This document shows, piece by piece, positions 1 to 8,134 of a stretch of 34,673 nt of DNA. A model generated the notes under the pieces. It was not told the DNA's origin, ran no database searches, and worked only from the letters and a program-made list of their open reading frames with translations. How positions within the stretch are numbered: position 1 is the stretch's first letter; every line of letters begins with the position of its first letter. Made by a program: the position numbers and the translations under genes. This DNA is from Candidatus Sacchlamyda saccharinae (lineage in GTDB: Bacteria > Chlamydiota > Chlamydiia > Chlamydiales > Rhabdochlamydiaceae). The DNA lies in contig JAUHQI010000002.1 in assembly GCA_030408505.1 (NCBI GenBank), positions 1 through 34,673 on the forward strand. Direction: 5' to 3'.

Positions 1-210
1 GGTTCGACGGGACCGACTGGTGCAACTGGTTCGACGGGAGCGACAGGTGCCACTGGGCCTACAGGGCCTACCGGAGCGACTGGAGCAACAGGTCCGACAG
101 GACCGACTGGTGCAACTGGTTCGACGGGACCGACTGGTGCAACTGGTTCGACGGGAGCGACAGGTGCCACTGGACCTACAGGGCCTACCGGAGCGACTGG
201 AGCAACAGGA
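1..210 (+). repeat. 117-nt tandem duplication inside the collagen-like repeat
   Basis: Bases 1-93 and 118-210 are the same apart from one substitution (57 versus 174, G/A in a Gly codon). The period is 117 nt, exactly 13 Gly-X-Thr triplets. This indicates a recent in-frame duplication and suggests the repeat length varies by slippage or recombination. Confidence 0.85.
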
Positions 211-972
211 GCAACGGGTGCCACTGGGCCTACAGGTCCGACTGGAGCAACGGGAGCAACGGGAGCGACAGGTGCCACTGGACCTACAGGGCCGACTGGT
301 GCAACAGGAGCAACAGGTCCGACAGGACCGACTGGAGCAACAGGTCCGACAGGTGCAACGGGTTCGACGGGAGCAACAGGTGCCACTGGGCCTACCGGAG
401 CGACTGGTGCAACAGGTCCGACAGGGCCGACTGGTGCAACGGGTGCAACGGGAACGACAGGTCCTACTGGAGCAAATGGATTGTCAGCTGTTGCCTACAC
501 CTATCGGCTTTCATTGGGCGGGGGTTCTGGACCAACAGTTGCGGTTGGTGTTGCCATTACGTATGATACTGATGGGACTGCTCTTCGTCCGAATGAAATA
601 GAATCTGATACGAGCATCATTGAATTTACTAGGGACGGGGCCGGAGATGTGGACGGGGTGGAACTAAAGGAAAATGGATTTTATGAGTTCACATATGGTT
701 TTTCAGGGACAGCTAATATGATGAGCACTGATGGCATTGGATTAGTAGATGTTACGGATCCAATGATGCCTGTTCCAATTGTTGGTTCAGTCATTCAAAA
801 TGATGGAAATGATGATTGGGTATCTAATACCATGATTATTGAGGTTACTTCAGCTACTACAACGATTGAAATTCAACCTTTCGTAAATTCGTTGACCTTT
901 GATGTTAATACCTCGTTTAGAGCCGTCGCAATTGTCGCATCTTTAGGGGTGAAAAAAGTTGCTGAACCCTAA
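1..972 (+). CDS. Collagen-like repeat surface protein, 5' partial
   Basis: The frame is open from the first base, so the start lies outside the window. Positions 1-480 encode about 53 uninterrupted Gly-X-Thr triplets with X mostly Pro, Ala or Ser, ending in Gly-Ala-Asn. About 164 non-repetitive residues follow, rich in beta-forming and Thr/Val residues, with a pattern like the trimeric jelly-roll (BclA/C1q-like) heads that cap bacterial collagen-like proteins. The stop is TAA at 970-972. A TTG at 481 could be misread as the start, but the repeat continues in frame into it. Threonine in every Y position is typical of bacterial collagen-like proteins, where Thr can be O-glycosylated. The product is probably a trimeric surface or secreted fibre; the head assignment is by composition only. 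Confidence 0.85.
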   Translation, partial: GSTGPTGATGSTGATGATGPTGPTGATGATGPTGPTGATGSTGPTGATGSTGATGATGPTGPTGATGATGATGATGPTGPTGATGATGATGATGPTGPTGATGATGPTGPTGATGPTGATGSTGATGATGPTGATGATGPTGPTGATGATGTTGPTGANGLSAVAYTYRLSLGGGSGPTVAVGVAITYDTDGTALRPNEIESDTSIIEFTRDGAGDVDGVELKENGFYEFTYGFSGTANMMSTDGIGLVDVTDPMMPVPIVGSVIQNDGNDDWVSNTMIIEVTSATTTIEIQPFVNSLTFDVNTSFRAVAIVASLGVKKVAEP

Positions 973-990
973 GCTTTTATGGAGCCTTAA

Positions 991-2541
991 ATGAAAAAGC
1001 TTTTATTTTATTTCTTTGGGATAATTTCCTTACTACACGGAGATGGTTCTATATGGACAGTACCAGAAGCTATCTCTAATATAGCTCTTGATTCTTCTGA
1101 ACCCGATTTGGTCATGGATTCAGCTGGAAACGTAACTGCTGTATGGATTGAAAATGGAATCATACAAACAAAAGAAAAACCTTTTGGAAGCGCCTGGTCT
1201 TCTGCAACAACTTTATCTGGACCTGGTGCCAGTTTGCTCAAAGCAGTTATTGATAATTTAGATAATGTCACCATTATCTGGTTAGAAGCAGGTGTTGTAA
1301 ACACTAGAACAAAAACTTTGGGAACCTGGTCGGCAACAACAAATCTTTCAGGTGTGGGAGCCACATCTTTAGACATTGCTGTAAATCCCCTGGGGAATTT
1401 AGTTGCTGTATGGGCCCTTTCCCCTAATATAGAATCGAGGACGAAACTATTCGGGTTGCCATGGAGTTCAGTAGACACTATTACATCCAGCGGAGGGAGC
1501 ATACCCAAAGTAGCGATGGGAAATGGTAATGTGGTCTCTGTCTGGCAAGATACAACTGGGTCCTTTAATGCCATTTTTGCTTCTGAGAAGGCCCTTGCAG
1601 GGAGCTGGTCCGCTCCTGTGACTATTTCCGATACTTTCTCTCATGCAGCTTTTCCGAATATCGATGTGAGTAGCCAAGGGAATGCTATTGCAGTTTGGTA
1701 CCGATATAATAACATCGGATCTGTCTATACTGACGTTATCCTGTCTATGGCTTATAAGCCCGCTGTAGGCTCTTGGGACACACCTGAGAATGTATCCTCT
1801 CCAGGAGTGTATGATCCTGCAAATCTAAACTCCTTCATCACATTCGGTACTGCTGAACATGCCCTTTTCTTCTGGCTCAATTCTTTTGATGGCTCTACTT
1901 TTGATCTCAATTGGCGAGTAAGAACTCAAGATGGATCATTTACCGAAGAAGAGTCAACTTCAGTTAATGATCTATATTTATATGCATTTGATGTGACAAC
2001 AGATCTTTTTGACAATACTTATGTAAATTTCATGCACTTTGACAAAAACTCGTCAGAAAGAGTAATTCAATCAAGTGGGGTTACCCTCACCTCACCTTTC
2101 AGAACTTTATGGGGGTATTTTTGTAGTATTTCTTCTGGTGCAGACAATGCCTTTCCTAAAGTTACAACGAGACGATTGGCTGCTACAAGTGAATTAGCTT
2201 CTGTTTGGATAAACTATAACGGCGTTCAAAACATTATCTATGCAGCCACAGGAAGTATTTTAAACCCGCTTCCTCCTACAGGTCTAAATGTAGTACAAAA
2301 TGTCAATGCTTTTGGGGTCTTTGATGAATATTTCAACGTCCTTACTTGGGTCGATGTTATTGATCCCGATGTTATTCTGTACGCAATTTATCGCAATGAT
2401 GTTTTTTTAGAATATGTTATACCTGGAGTACAGACGTTTACCGATCACAATCAGCTATTGGGGGTATCTGTAACCTATGGTATTAGAAGTGTATCTTCCA
2501 ATGGATTCAAAAGCGAGTTGGTTACAGGTATACTACCGTAA
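991..2541 (+). CDS. Exported repeat protein with C-terminal FN3-like domain
   Basis: The 516-residue protein starts with a typical signal peptide (MKKLLFYFFGIISLLHG). The body holds about seven to eight units spaced roughly 45-60 residues apart, each with a core like N-x-(V/A)-x-x-V-W (NVTAVWIENG, NVTIIWLEAG, NLVAVWALSP, NAIAVWYRYN and others). This resembles beta-propeller-like blades. The last ~90 residues, from PPTGLNV onward, look like a fibronectin type III fold. It lies 18 bp after the collagen-like gene on the same strand, so both probably form a surface or secreted protein unit. No enzymatic motif is visible, and a binding or adhesion role is only inferred. Confidence 0.75.
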   Translation: MKKLLFYFFGIISLLHGDGSIWTVPEAISNIALDSSEPDLVMDSAGNVTAVWIENGIIQTKEKPFGSAWSSATTLSGPGASLLKAVIDNLDNVTIIWLEAGVVNTRTKTLGTWSATTNLSGVGATSLDIAVNPLGNLVAVWALSPNIESRTKLFGLPWSSVDTITSSGGSIPKVAMGNGNVVSVWQDTTGSFNAIFASEKALAGSWSAPVTISDTFSHAAFPNIDVSSQGNAIAVWYRYNNIGSVYTDVILSMAYKPAVGSWDTPENVSSPGVYDPANLNSFITFGTAEHALFFWLNSFDGSTFDLNWRVRTQDGSFTEEESTSVNDLYLYAFDVTTDLFDNTYVNFMHFDKNSSERVIQSSGVTLTSPFRTLWGYFCSISSGADNAFPKVTTRRLAATSELASVWINYNGVQNIIYAATGSILNPLPPTGLNVVQNVNAFGVFDEYFNVLTWVDVIDPDVILYAIYRNDVFLEYVIPGVQTFTDHNQLLGVSVTYGIRSVSSNGFKSELVTGILP

Positions 2542-2594
2542 ATAGACACTGATTAAAGCCGGATTTTCAGATTCAAAGGGGCTTTGGAGAGAGA

Positions 2595-3035
2595 TTATGA
2601 TGACGGCGCAAAATGTTCCTTCTTCCATTTTTGGATAAAGGCGTTTACCTCGGAAAATTCTGGAAATTCTCTTTCTTTGGCTTTGAATTCTTTATGATGA
2701 ATGTGGTGGGTTCCCCTTTTTTTTCGTTTGGGAGGGACGGCGTCATGGAGCATTTCGTGATAGACGATAAAGCGGACAAAGTATTCGGGAATATGCTCTT
2801 TGTCAAGGAGGCGGTTGACTTTGATTAGCTTGAAGTTGGGATTGTAGGAGCCAAAGGTAATTCTTGTTTTAGGGACTGTCTCCCCTCTTCCAAACCATGA
2901 AATGCGTAAGCTTAGCTTAGCATCAAAATATTTTTCATTAACCTCGTTATAGATCTCTTGGAGATTATACACCTGTCCAAAGGGGCGGAGGATGATTCGC
3001 TTGTTTCGCTTTTTTTTTCTAAGTAAGAATTTCAC
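2595..3035 (-). CDS. SprT-like zinc metalloprotease family protein
   Basis: 146 residues. The zinc-protease signature HEMLH (HExxH) is near residue 93, followed by a basic His-rich stretch (GTHHIHHKEF) that can give the third ligand, as in SprT/Spartan-like domains. The N-terminus is very basic (KKKRNKR). The family includes DNA-protein crosslink proteases, but many short bacterial members are uncharacterised, so the substrate is unknown. The start is GTG at 3035, which overlaps the TGA of the upstream gene in a GTGA arrangement; the two are probably translationally coupled. The gene faces the 3' end of the exported repeat protein. Confidence 0.75.
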   Translation of the reverse strand: MKFLLRKKKRNKRIILRPFGQVYNLQEIYNEVNEKYFDAKLSLRISWFGRGETVPKTRITFGSYNPNFKLIKVNRLLDKEHIPEYFVRFIVYHEMLHDAVPPKRKKRGTHHIHHKEFKAKEREFPEFSEVNAFIQKWKKEHFAPSS

Positions 3036-3349
3036 GAGGCCGATTTTCGCAGAACATCGAGATCTTTTTCAATCTTATTTGCATTTTCAGCTGACGGATT
3101 GCTTAAATAATTTTGGTAATCTTTTGAAAATTGCTCTTTTTCTCCAGACAGCTCCTTGCTCATTAGGGCTGTGCATGCATCCTGAATTGCTTTGAACGAT
3201 TCTTTCATCGCCTTTTCGTATTCCATTTTTTTCTCGGGAAATTTTTTTGTATCCCGATACCCTTTTAAACTCTCTTCAAAAATTCTCACTCCCTGCTGGA
3301 GCTCTTTTTTGTAAATTGACTTATCCTCACCAGGCTTTGATATTTCCAT
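3032..3349 (-). CDS. Hypothetical charged helical protein
   Basis: 105 residues, almost entirely Lys/Glu/Ala/Ser-rich helix and probably coiled coil, without signal peptide or Cys. ATG at 3349 has a strong ribosome site (GGGAGGA) 6-7 nt upstream, which supports translation. It is the first gene of a two-gene unit with the SprT-like gene, overlapping it by 4 nt. No family is recognised. Only 29 bp separate its start from the divergent gene at 3379, so both promoters must extend into flanking coding sequence. Confidence 0.65.
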   Translation of the reverse strand: MEISKPGEDKSIYKKELQQGVRIFEESLKGYRDTKKFPEKKMEYEKAMKESFKAIQDACTALMSKELSGEKEQFSKDYQNYLSNPSAENANKIEKDLDVLRKSAS

Positions 3350-3378
3350 AAATCCTCCCGTTCAATATATTCCATATC

Positions 3379-4398
3379 ATGAAAAAAATTAGTTTTGCAA
3401 TAGCTATAGCACTAGGCGCTATTTTAAATGCCCAAGAAGAGATCAAGACCCCAGAGCAGATCCAGGCGGAGCTGGATAAAGCTCAGGCCGATTTTGAAAC
3501 GGCTCAAAAGATGTTCATCCCTTGGTATACGGGTCCGTTAATTACCGGATCTGCCAGTAACGTTCCCGCTGGGAAATGGAATATTCAGCCCTACCTGTAT
3601 TTTCTTTGGACTCATGCCCAGTACAACGATAATCGTAAATCCATCGAAGTCCCCGATGTCTGGACGATCCGCCCTCTTCTCGTCTTGCAACGGGGGCTTA
3701 CCGATTGGCTAGATGTTACGATCACTCCCTTTGGGCTATTCAATTGGCGAGAAAATAAGCATGCACAAGAATTTGGAGATTTCTCTCTCACTTTTGGAAT
3801 CCAGGCAGTAAAGGAAACGCCCTATGTACCCGCTGTGCGTATTACACTTGGGGAATCTTTTCCGACCGGACGCTTTGAAAAGCTCTCTTCGGATAAATCT
3901 GGCATTGATGCTTCAGGTAGTGGGGCATATGAAACGGTTGTGGGACTTTTTGTCAGCAAGATCTTCTGGCAGATACCTACCCATCCACTTCGCCTCCGTT
4001 TTGCAGGAACTTATTCTATTCCCAACCACGAGGTGGGGGTAAAGAACTTCAATGTCTACGGGGGTGGTTTTGACACTAGAGGAGATGTTTGCGTAGGTCA
4101 AACTCTCAACCTCGGGGGAGCTATAGAAATAAGTCTTACTAAGCATTGGGTCTTCGCAGCAGATATCGCCTATACTTATTCCAGAGAATCCACGTTTAGC
4201 GGCAATCCTGGCAAGACGACACTTGGCCTGCCTGCCATGGTCGGAGCTCCCTCCTCTGATCAGCTATCCTTAGCTCCCGCCATTGAATACAACGTCAGCG
4301 ACCGTGGGGGCTTCATCGGAGGAGCTTGGTTCACAGTCACTGGACGCAATAGCGGCAATTTTGCAGGTCTTGTTCTCTCTTATACCTGGCTATTCTAG
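3379..4398 (+). CDS. Putative outer-membrane beta-barrel protein
   Basis: 339 residues with a signal peptide (MKKISFAIAIALGAILNA), a short helical charged segment (about 22-45), then alternating hydrophobic/polar strands up to a terminal Phe (SYTWLF). This C-terminal signature is typical of barrels inserted by the BAM complex. Segments such as TPFGLFNWR, RITLGESFPTGRFEKL and FAADIAYTYS recall the MetA/transporter-like barrel families, but the substrate cannot be told. The stop overlaps the stop of the convergent lipoprotein gene by 4 bp. No clear ribosome site is seen before ATG 3379. Confidence 0.75.
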   Translation: MKKISFAIAIALGAILNAQEEIKTPEQIQAELDKAQADFETAQKMFIPWYTGPLITGSASNVPAGKWNIQPYLYFLWTHAQYNDNRKSIEVPDVWTIRPLLVLQRGLTDWLDVTITPFGLFNWRENKHAQEFGDFSLTFGIQAVKETPYVPAVRITLGESFPTGRFEKLSSDKSGIDASGSGAYETVVGLFVSKIFWQIPTHPLRLRFAGTYSIPNHEVGVKNFNVYGGGFDTRGDVCVGQTLNLGGAIEISLTKHWVFAADIAYTYSRESTFSGNPGKTTLGLPAMVGAPSSDQLSLAPAIEYNVSDRGGFIGGAWFTVTGRNSGNFAGLVLSYTWLF

Positions 4399-4736
4399 CG
4401 TCTTCCCCGGCTACCACGACTACCACGTCGACCGCCACCATGATACTGTCCACGGCCTCCACGGTACCCTCGATTGCCGTAATAGTATCTTCCGCCACGT
4501 CCACGATGATGATAATAGGGACCACGACCACGATGGGACCTACGCCAATTTCTATAGCGACCCTCATTTGAGAAATAAACTCCATAGTACCAACCAGGTC
4601 CTACCCAAACCTCGTAGTCTTGGCTGTAGTACTGCTGCTGCTGCCGAGGGGGCGGAGTCTCAGTGCGGTTACATCCTGTGGGGAGCAAGGCGCTCCCAAG
4701 AAGGACAAGCCCCAATAATCCAAACTTGTATTTCAT
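4395..4736 (-). CDS. Gly/Arg/Tyr-rich lipoprotein
   Basis: 113 residues. The N-terminal signal ends in a lipobox (LLPTGC, Cys at residue 22), so it is probably lipidated by Lgt and cleaved by LspA. The mature part has a Gln run, a Trp/Tyr-rich segment (VWVGPGWYYGVYF), then about 45 residues of repeated Arg-Gly, Tyr and His (RGGRYYYGNRGYRGGRG). This is strongly basic and low-complexity. A good ribosome site (GAGGTGA) precedes ATG 4736. The basic tail could bind nucleic acid or acidic surface polymers, which is inference only. It converges with the barrel gene and the two stops overlap. Confidence 0.7.
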   Translation of the reverse strand: MKYKFGLLGLVLLGSALLPTGCNRTETPPPRQQQQYYSQDYEVWVGPGWYYGVYFSNEGRYRNWRRSHRGRGPYYHHRGRGGRYYYGNRGYRGGRGQYHGGGRRGSRGSRGRR

Positions 4737-4837
4737 AAATCACCTCTATATCTTTATTATTAACACAAAATAATAAACAAAAAGACAATTTATTATTACA
4801 AAACTAGTTAAACAACACAGAAACAAGAATTTATTAA

Positions 4838-5194
4838 TCAAACAAAGTTAGACTTACTAGAGCACGTTTCACCAATTATTGATAGAGAAATGGACGCGAT
4901 TGACAGAGCAACGTTGATCATCAAAAGCGTGCTATTAAAGCCAGTGTGAGGACTTTCCGTGTACCTAAGAAGATGCTTGAATCGCTGAAAGGTAAAGGCT
5001 CCCGTAGCGCCTAAGGAAAGACAGGTAAAGATCCATGAGGCCCTGTGGTGCTCACAATAATCATCTGTTGTGAGGGCAGTTGCGACCATAGCGGTCATAA
5101 AAACTGACATCACATTACATACAGTCCCCCCAACCGCAGTACAAAAATATTCCCCTTTCCAACCAGTTCTACTTCCAAGTAAAGGCGCTTGCAT
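4838..5194 (-). CDS. Hypothetical three-helix membrane protein
   Basis: 118 residues with about three hydrophobic segments (roughly 22-42, 54-68 and 88-108) and several Cys. ATG 5194 follows a GGGAG ribosome site at 7 nt. No family is recognised; inclusion membrane (Inc) proteins of Chlamydiae also have paired hydrophobic helices, but the arrangement here is not diagnostic. It is flanked by about 100 bp of AT-rich sequence before the lipoprotein gene, in which nothing else is seen. Confidence 0.5.
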   Translation of the reverse strand: MQAPLLGSRTGWKGEYFCTAVGGTVCNVMSVFMTAMVATALTTDDYCEHHRASWIFTCLSLGATGAFTFQRFKHLLRYTESPHTGFNSTLLMINVALSIASISLSIIGETCSSKSNFV

Positions 5195-5208
5195 TTGCTT
5201 TCTCCCGT

Positions 5209-5237
5209 TTGACTTGGCAGAAAAAATAGCTTATATA
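5209..5237 (+). promoter_or_regulatory. Sigma70-type promoter for the DoxX-like gene
   Basis: TTGACT (5209-5214), 17-nt spacer, TATATA (5232-5237). The expected transcript start is near 5244 and a GGGAAGGA ribosome site lies before ATG 5263. Both boxes are close to consensus. Confidence 0.65.
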
Positions 5238-5262
5238 CTGGTTAAAAGGGAAGGAATTTTCA

Positions 5263-5727
5263 ATGCACATCCTTGAGAAGATAATTCTATTTTGTCGAAA
5301 GCACTCTATCCGATTCTTAAGCTATGCCCTTGGAATCATCTATATTTGGTATGGAGCGCTCAAACTTCTTGGGATCAGCCCTGCCGAAGAGCTTGTCTAT
5401 AGAGCCACACACTGGATCGGAGTACATGATTTCGTCACTTTCTTAGGCTTTTGGGAGGTGACCATTGGGATCTGTTTTCTGGTGAGGAAGTGGTTACCTG
5501 TTGGAATTCTCCTCTTCTTCCTTCATTTTCCAGGTACTTTTCTACCTCTTTTCACCAACCCAGAAGATTGTTTCACAATAATCCCTTATGGCCTCACCCT
5601 TGAAGGGCAGTATATTTTTAAAAACCTACTCTCCCTTGCTGCAGTTCTAACGATTTTAGGCTCGCAATCGCTGAACAAGATAAGCTCCAAGAAAACTCAG
5701 CCAAATGCCCGCACCAATCGAAAATAG
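5263..5727 (+). CDS. DoxX/DUF417-like integral membrane protein
   Basis: 154 residues with about four transmembrane helices (approximately 17-36, 57-75, 79-98 and 117-133). The pattern (FLSYALGIIYIWYGALKLLGISP near the N-terminus, FWEVTIGICFL in helix 2) matches the DoxX-like small membrane protein superfamily. Members include redox-linked and uncharacterised proteins, so no reaction is assigned. It has its own promoter and a good ribosome site. Its last 72 bp overlap the 3' end of the convergent PAP2 gene. Confidence 0.65.
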   Translation: MHILEKIILFCRKHSIRFLSYALGIIYIWYGALKLLGISPAEELVYRATHWIGVHDFVTFLGFWEVTIGICFLVRKWLPVGILLFFLHFPGTFLPLFTNPEDCFTIIPYGLTLEGQYIFKNLLSLAAVLTILGSQSLNKISSKKTQPNARTNRK

Positions 5728-6474
5728 AGTGATCTGAGCAGGGTAAATCTTCATCAGCCAAAGAATCGCAAACTCTCCAATCAAAACACTTGCTAGCTGC
5801 CAAAAGCGGATCAGCCAACCATCTTTCCAAATCCGCTTGACTTTCTCATAAGACAAAAGTCCGATTGCAATACCCACAGAATATCCAAACAGCCTAGTAA
5901 CTTTAGCTTGAGCAATAAACAAAAGTAGCACAGGGAAGAGAAAGATATACCTCCTCCAGTTTTTTTCAACCAAAGGGAATACCTTAGCATAAATCACTAA
6001 AAGCCCCCCTCCCACAACCCATCCTCCCAAGATATCTGTGATAAAATGGACTCCGAGATAGACTCGAGAAAAAGAGAGAAGTAGAGCAAACACGAGCGCG
6101 CTACAACGGAGAACTTTGTTTTTTGATTCTAGAAAGGCAACGCCCAAAATCAGCATAGATGTTTGAGCAGCGCCACTAGGAAAGCCTGGAGAGGCCAAGC
6201 AACTCAGCCCAATAGAGGGATCGATCTGACACGGCCTCGGCAAACCGAAAAACCCTTTTAAAAATTTGTTTATAGCTGCTGCCAGTATCGCAATATACAA
6301 AATACGGATACCAATCGGGCGATTGAAGAGATACCAAATGGTGACGACCAGAATTAGAGAAAATCCGAAAGTATCAACAAATCTCCAGAGGAGAAAAAAC
6401 TGATTTAAAAGTGGACCGCGGATCGCATCAAGCATCTGCTGCATCCAGCCCAGTTCGATATTATGAATATTCAT
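5656..6474 (-). CDS. PAP2-family membrane phosphatase with altered PSGH motif
   Basis: 272 residues with six or more membrane helices. The three PAP2 motifs are in order: K73-x6-R80-P81, P99-S100-G101-A102, and S136-R137-x5-H143-x3-D147. The second motif normally ends in His (PSGH); here it is Ala. The nucleophile His143 and the Arg/Lys phosphate ligands remain. The family dephosphorylates lipid phosphates such as undecaprenyl or phosphatidylglycerol phosphates, acting at the membrane. With this substitution it may be slow, altered or inactive. ATG 6474 has no ribosome site and directly abuts a 14-bp stem-loop. ATG 6444 is an alternative start. Confidence 0.8.
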   Translation of the reverse strand: MNIHNIELGWMQQMLDAIRGPLLNQFFLLWRFVDTFGFSLILVVTIWYLFNRPIGIRILYIAILAAAINKFLKGFFGLPRPCQIDPSIGLSCLASPGFPSGAAQTSMLILGVAFLESKNKVLRCSALVFALLLSFSRVYLGVHFITDILGGWVVGGGLLVIYAKVFPLVEKNWRRYIFLFPVLLLFIAQAKVTRLFGYSVGIAIGLLSYEKVKRIWKDGWLIRFWQLASVLIGEFAILWLMKIYPAQITLFSIGAGIWLSFLGAYLVQRLRA

Positions 6475-6506
6475 GGCTTTATTTCTGAAGTATCAGAAAT
6501 AAAGCC
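6475..6506 (-). promoter_or_regulatory. Perfect 14-bp stem-loop abutting the PAP2 start codon
   Basis: GGCTTTATTTCTGA, loop AGTA, then the exact reverse complement. It lies 24 bp past the stop of the barrel gene at 6531-7082 and ends directly at the ATG of the PAP2 gene. The next 12 bases (6463-6474) are another perfect palindrome, ATGAATATTCAT. There is no T-run on the minus side, so a plain intrinsic terminator is doubtful; it may be an attenuator, a partial terminator or an mRNA end stabiliser. Confidence 0.6.
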
Positions 6507-6530
6507 ATTCTATTCAAGAGAGAAGCTTTA

Positions 6531-7082
6531 CTAGAAACCAATCCCGTAAGAAACGGTGATAGAAGGATCTGCATCTTCGATGCGGTTGATCCACTTTTTC
6601 TCTGCATCGTATTCTACAGGAATGCCAACTTTGGCTTGGACGAATTGCTTATTAGCAAAACTTCTTCCAACAAGCACATTCCCCTCTCCAACAAACTCAT
6701 AGTCTTCATCAGAAAAGTGAGCCATCTTCATTCCTGCAGAACCACCTACTCCGGCATAGAAGCTCGCGTCACTGCTGGAATTTGGAAACAATAGATAATT
6801 GACATAGCCAAGAACTTGGGAAGTATCGCCTTTCTCTTTTTGAATCGAAGAGCTCGTTTCTCCATTGATGCCGATATCAATACCATTGTTTTCCCACTTC
6901 TTTCTCACACCTAAGTTGAGGTCAAGATGGGGTACACCTACACCGATCCCTACATATCTGCAGGTATTTGGATCAGTAGCAGTCTCTTGCTGAGGAACCA
7001 CCTCTTCTAGATTAGGTGCTTCGGCAAGTAGAGCTGTCGCTGGAATGAATAGGGTCAAAATCGCTGCTAGTTTTATGTTCAT
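6531..7082 (-). CDS. Small outer-membrane beta-barrel protein (paralogue A)
   Basis: 183 residues with a signal peptide (MNIKLAAILTLFIPATALLA). A glycine-rich strand (YVGIGVGVPHLDLNLGVR) and the block FYAGVGGSAG follow, and the protein ends in alternating strands with terminal Phe (VSYGIGF). It is clearly paralogous to the product of 14546-15079: both share YVN, Y-x-G-x-GGSAG, a VGIPV/VLYPV-like strand followed by E-K-K, and the terminal barrel strand. No known chlamydial name is assigned. ATG 7082 has an AAGGAGA ribosome site. Confidence 0.7.
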   Translation of the reverse strand: MNIKLAAILTLFIPATALLAEAPNLEEVVPQQETATDPNTCRYVGIGVGVPHLDLNLGVRKKWENNGIDIGINGETSSSIQKEKGDTSQVLGYVNYLLFPNSSSDASFYAGVGGSAGMKMAHFSDEDYEFVGEGNVLVGRSFANKQFVQAKVGIPVEYDAEKKWINRIEDADPSITVSYGIGF

Positions 7083-7112
7083 AGTATCTCTCCTTAAGGT
7101 TGAGCCGCTACG

Positions 7113-7142
7113 AGTCTAGCGGATTCAATAGATTTTTGTCAG
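7113..7142 (-). promoter_or_regulatory. Candidate promoter for small barrel protein A
   Basis: Read on the minus strand: CTGACA (7142-7137), 18-nt spacer, TAGACT (7118-7113). About 30 bp upstream of the ATG. The -10 box is moderate, four of six matches. Confidence 0.4.
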
Positions 7143-7153
7143 CAGTGAAAAAT

Positions 7154-8134
7154 TTAACTAATTCCTAAAAAACCTAGAGCATTCTGATGGCAAATCTTTT
7201 TTGTACATTCTTCAGAGATGCTGCCACGCAGAAGGGCAATCCACTTTGGATAACAACCCGAATTGGAAAAACTCTCAAAAAATGGACTATCCTGTTTTCC
7301 TGGGCACAGAGCTGCAGGTATATCCAGCGCCCCATAAAAGTCTGCTCCAAGACAGAGAACATCCTCTCCCCCCAGTTCCAGAGCATGCTCGATATGCCTT
7401 AAAAAGTCCGAAGGTAAATTGCCTACAAATCGTCTTACAAAATTGAGGCCAATGAGCCCTTTTCGGCGGATGATCTCTTTGGCAAGTTCGTCTGGGAGAT
7501 TGCGTTTTTCATCTTTTACCACGCGAAAATTCGAGTGACTTGCAATGACAGGGATCTCCAAGGAGTGTTTCTCAATATAGTCCAAAATGTCCCAGGCAAG
7601 GCGGTCTGAAGTGTGGCTCAAATCAATCGCTACTTTTTTACGATCGAGGAATTGCAAAACCACCTCTCCATCATTTTTAAGACCCACTTGGGTGGCATTG
7701 CCTCCCCCAAAACGGTTTTCATGATTCCAAGTCAAACTGATATAGAGGATCTCATTTAGCGCCCGACAATTTTCAAACCTTTCAAAAAATAGGTCCAGAG
7801 GCTCTTCTTCATCCAAAAGAGCAGAAGCATTTTCAATGGCAAAAATAAAGTGGATTTTTGGAGACTGGATGGAAAATTCTTTAAAAGAACCTACCTGAGT
7901 AGGATAGGAGGCTAGAAGCTCTTTATAAAGCTTAAGCTGCTCTTTACCTACCTTGGAAGAATCCTCTTTTGTGATCGCAGCAACTGCAAGGACTTGCAGC
8001 TTAACATTTCCCTGCAATAGCTGAGGCACTGAGCAATTCATCTCAGGACTCTCAAAGCCGTACTTGCCTCTGTTGTATTCAACACACCCGAGAAGATCGC
8101 AATGCAAGTCGATAATCGGAATATCAGTCTTCAT
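7154..8134 (-). CDS. Membrane dipeptidase, peptidase M19 family
   Basis: About 326 residues. Metal and active-site motifs of the M19 renal dipeptidase family are visible: H-x-D in IIDLHCD near the N-terminus, Glu in FAIENAS, His in DLSHTSD, His in IASHSNFR, and Asp in LCLGADFYG. These form a binuclear zinc centre that hydrolyses dipeptides, often with D-residues. No signal peptide is present, so it is probably cytoplasmic. A GTG at 8140 is an alternative start; ATG 8134 is preferred. It overlaps the upstream cupin gene by about 11 bp, indicating one transcript. A role in recycling peptidoglycan or host-derived dipeptides is inferred. Confidence 0.85.
   Translation of the reverse strand: MKTDIPIIDLHCDLLGCVEYNRGKYGFESPEMNCSVPQLLQGNVKLQVLAVAAITKEDSSKVGKEQLKLYKELLASYPTQVGSFKEFSIQSPKIHFIFAIENASALLDEEEPLDLFFERFENCRALNEILYISLTWNHENRFGGGNATQVGLKNDGEVVLQFLDRKKVAIDLSHTSDRLAWDILDYIEKHSLEIPVIASHSNFRVVKDEKRNLPDELAKEIIRRKGLIGLNFVRRFVGNLPSDFLRHIEHALELGGEDVLCLGADFYGALDIPAALCPGKQDSPFFESFSNSGCYPKWIALLRGSISEECTKKICHQNALGFLGIS

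Noticed and set aside
20..601. Long plus-strand ORF rich in Gln/Arg/Leu
   Set aside because: It is a shifted frame of the Gly-X-Thr repeat; the Gly-X-Thr frame continues into a sensible domain.
2555..2585. AAAGCC/GGCTTT pairing between the exported protein and SprT-like gene
   Set aside because: Only 6 bp with a 19-nt loop and no T-run; too weak for a terminator.
4283..4738. Plus-strand ORF of 151 codons across the lipoprotein gene
   Set aside because: Antisense to the lipoprotein gene, which has a lipobox and ribosome site.
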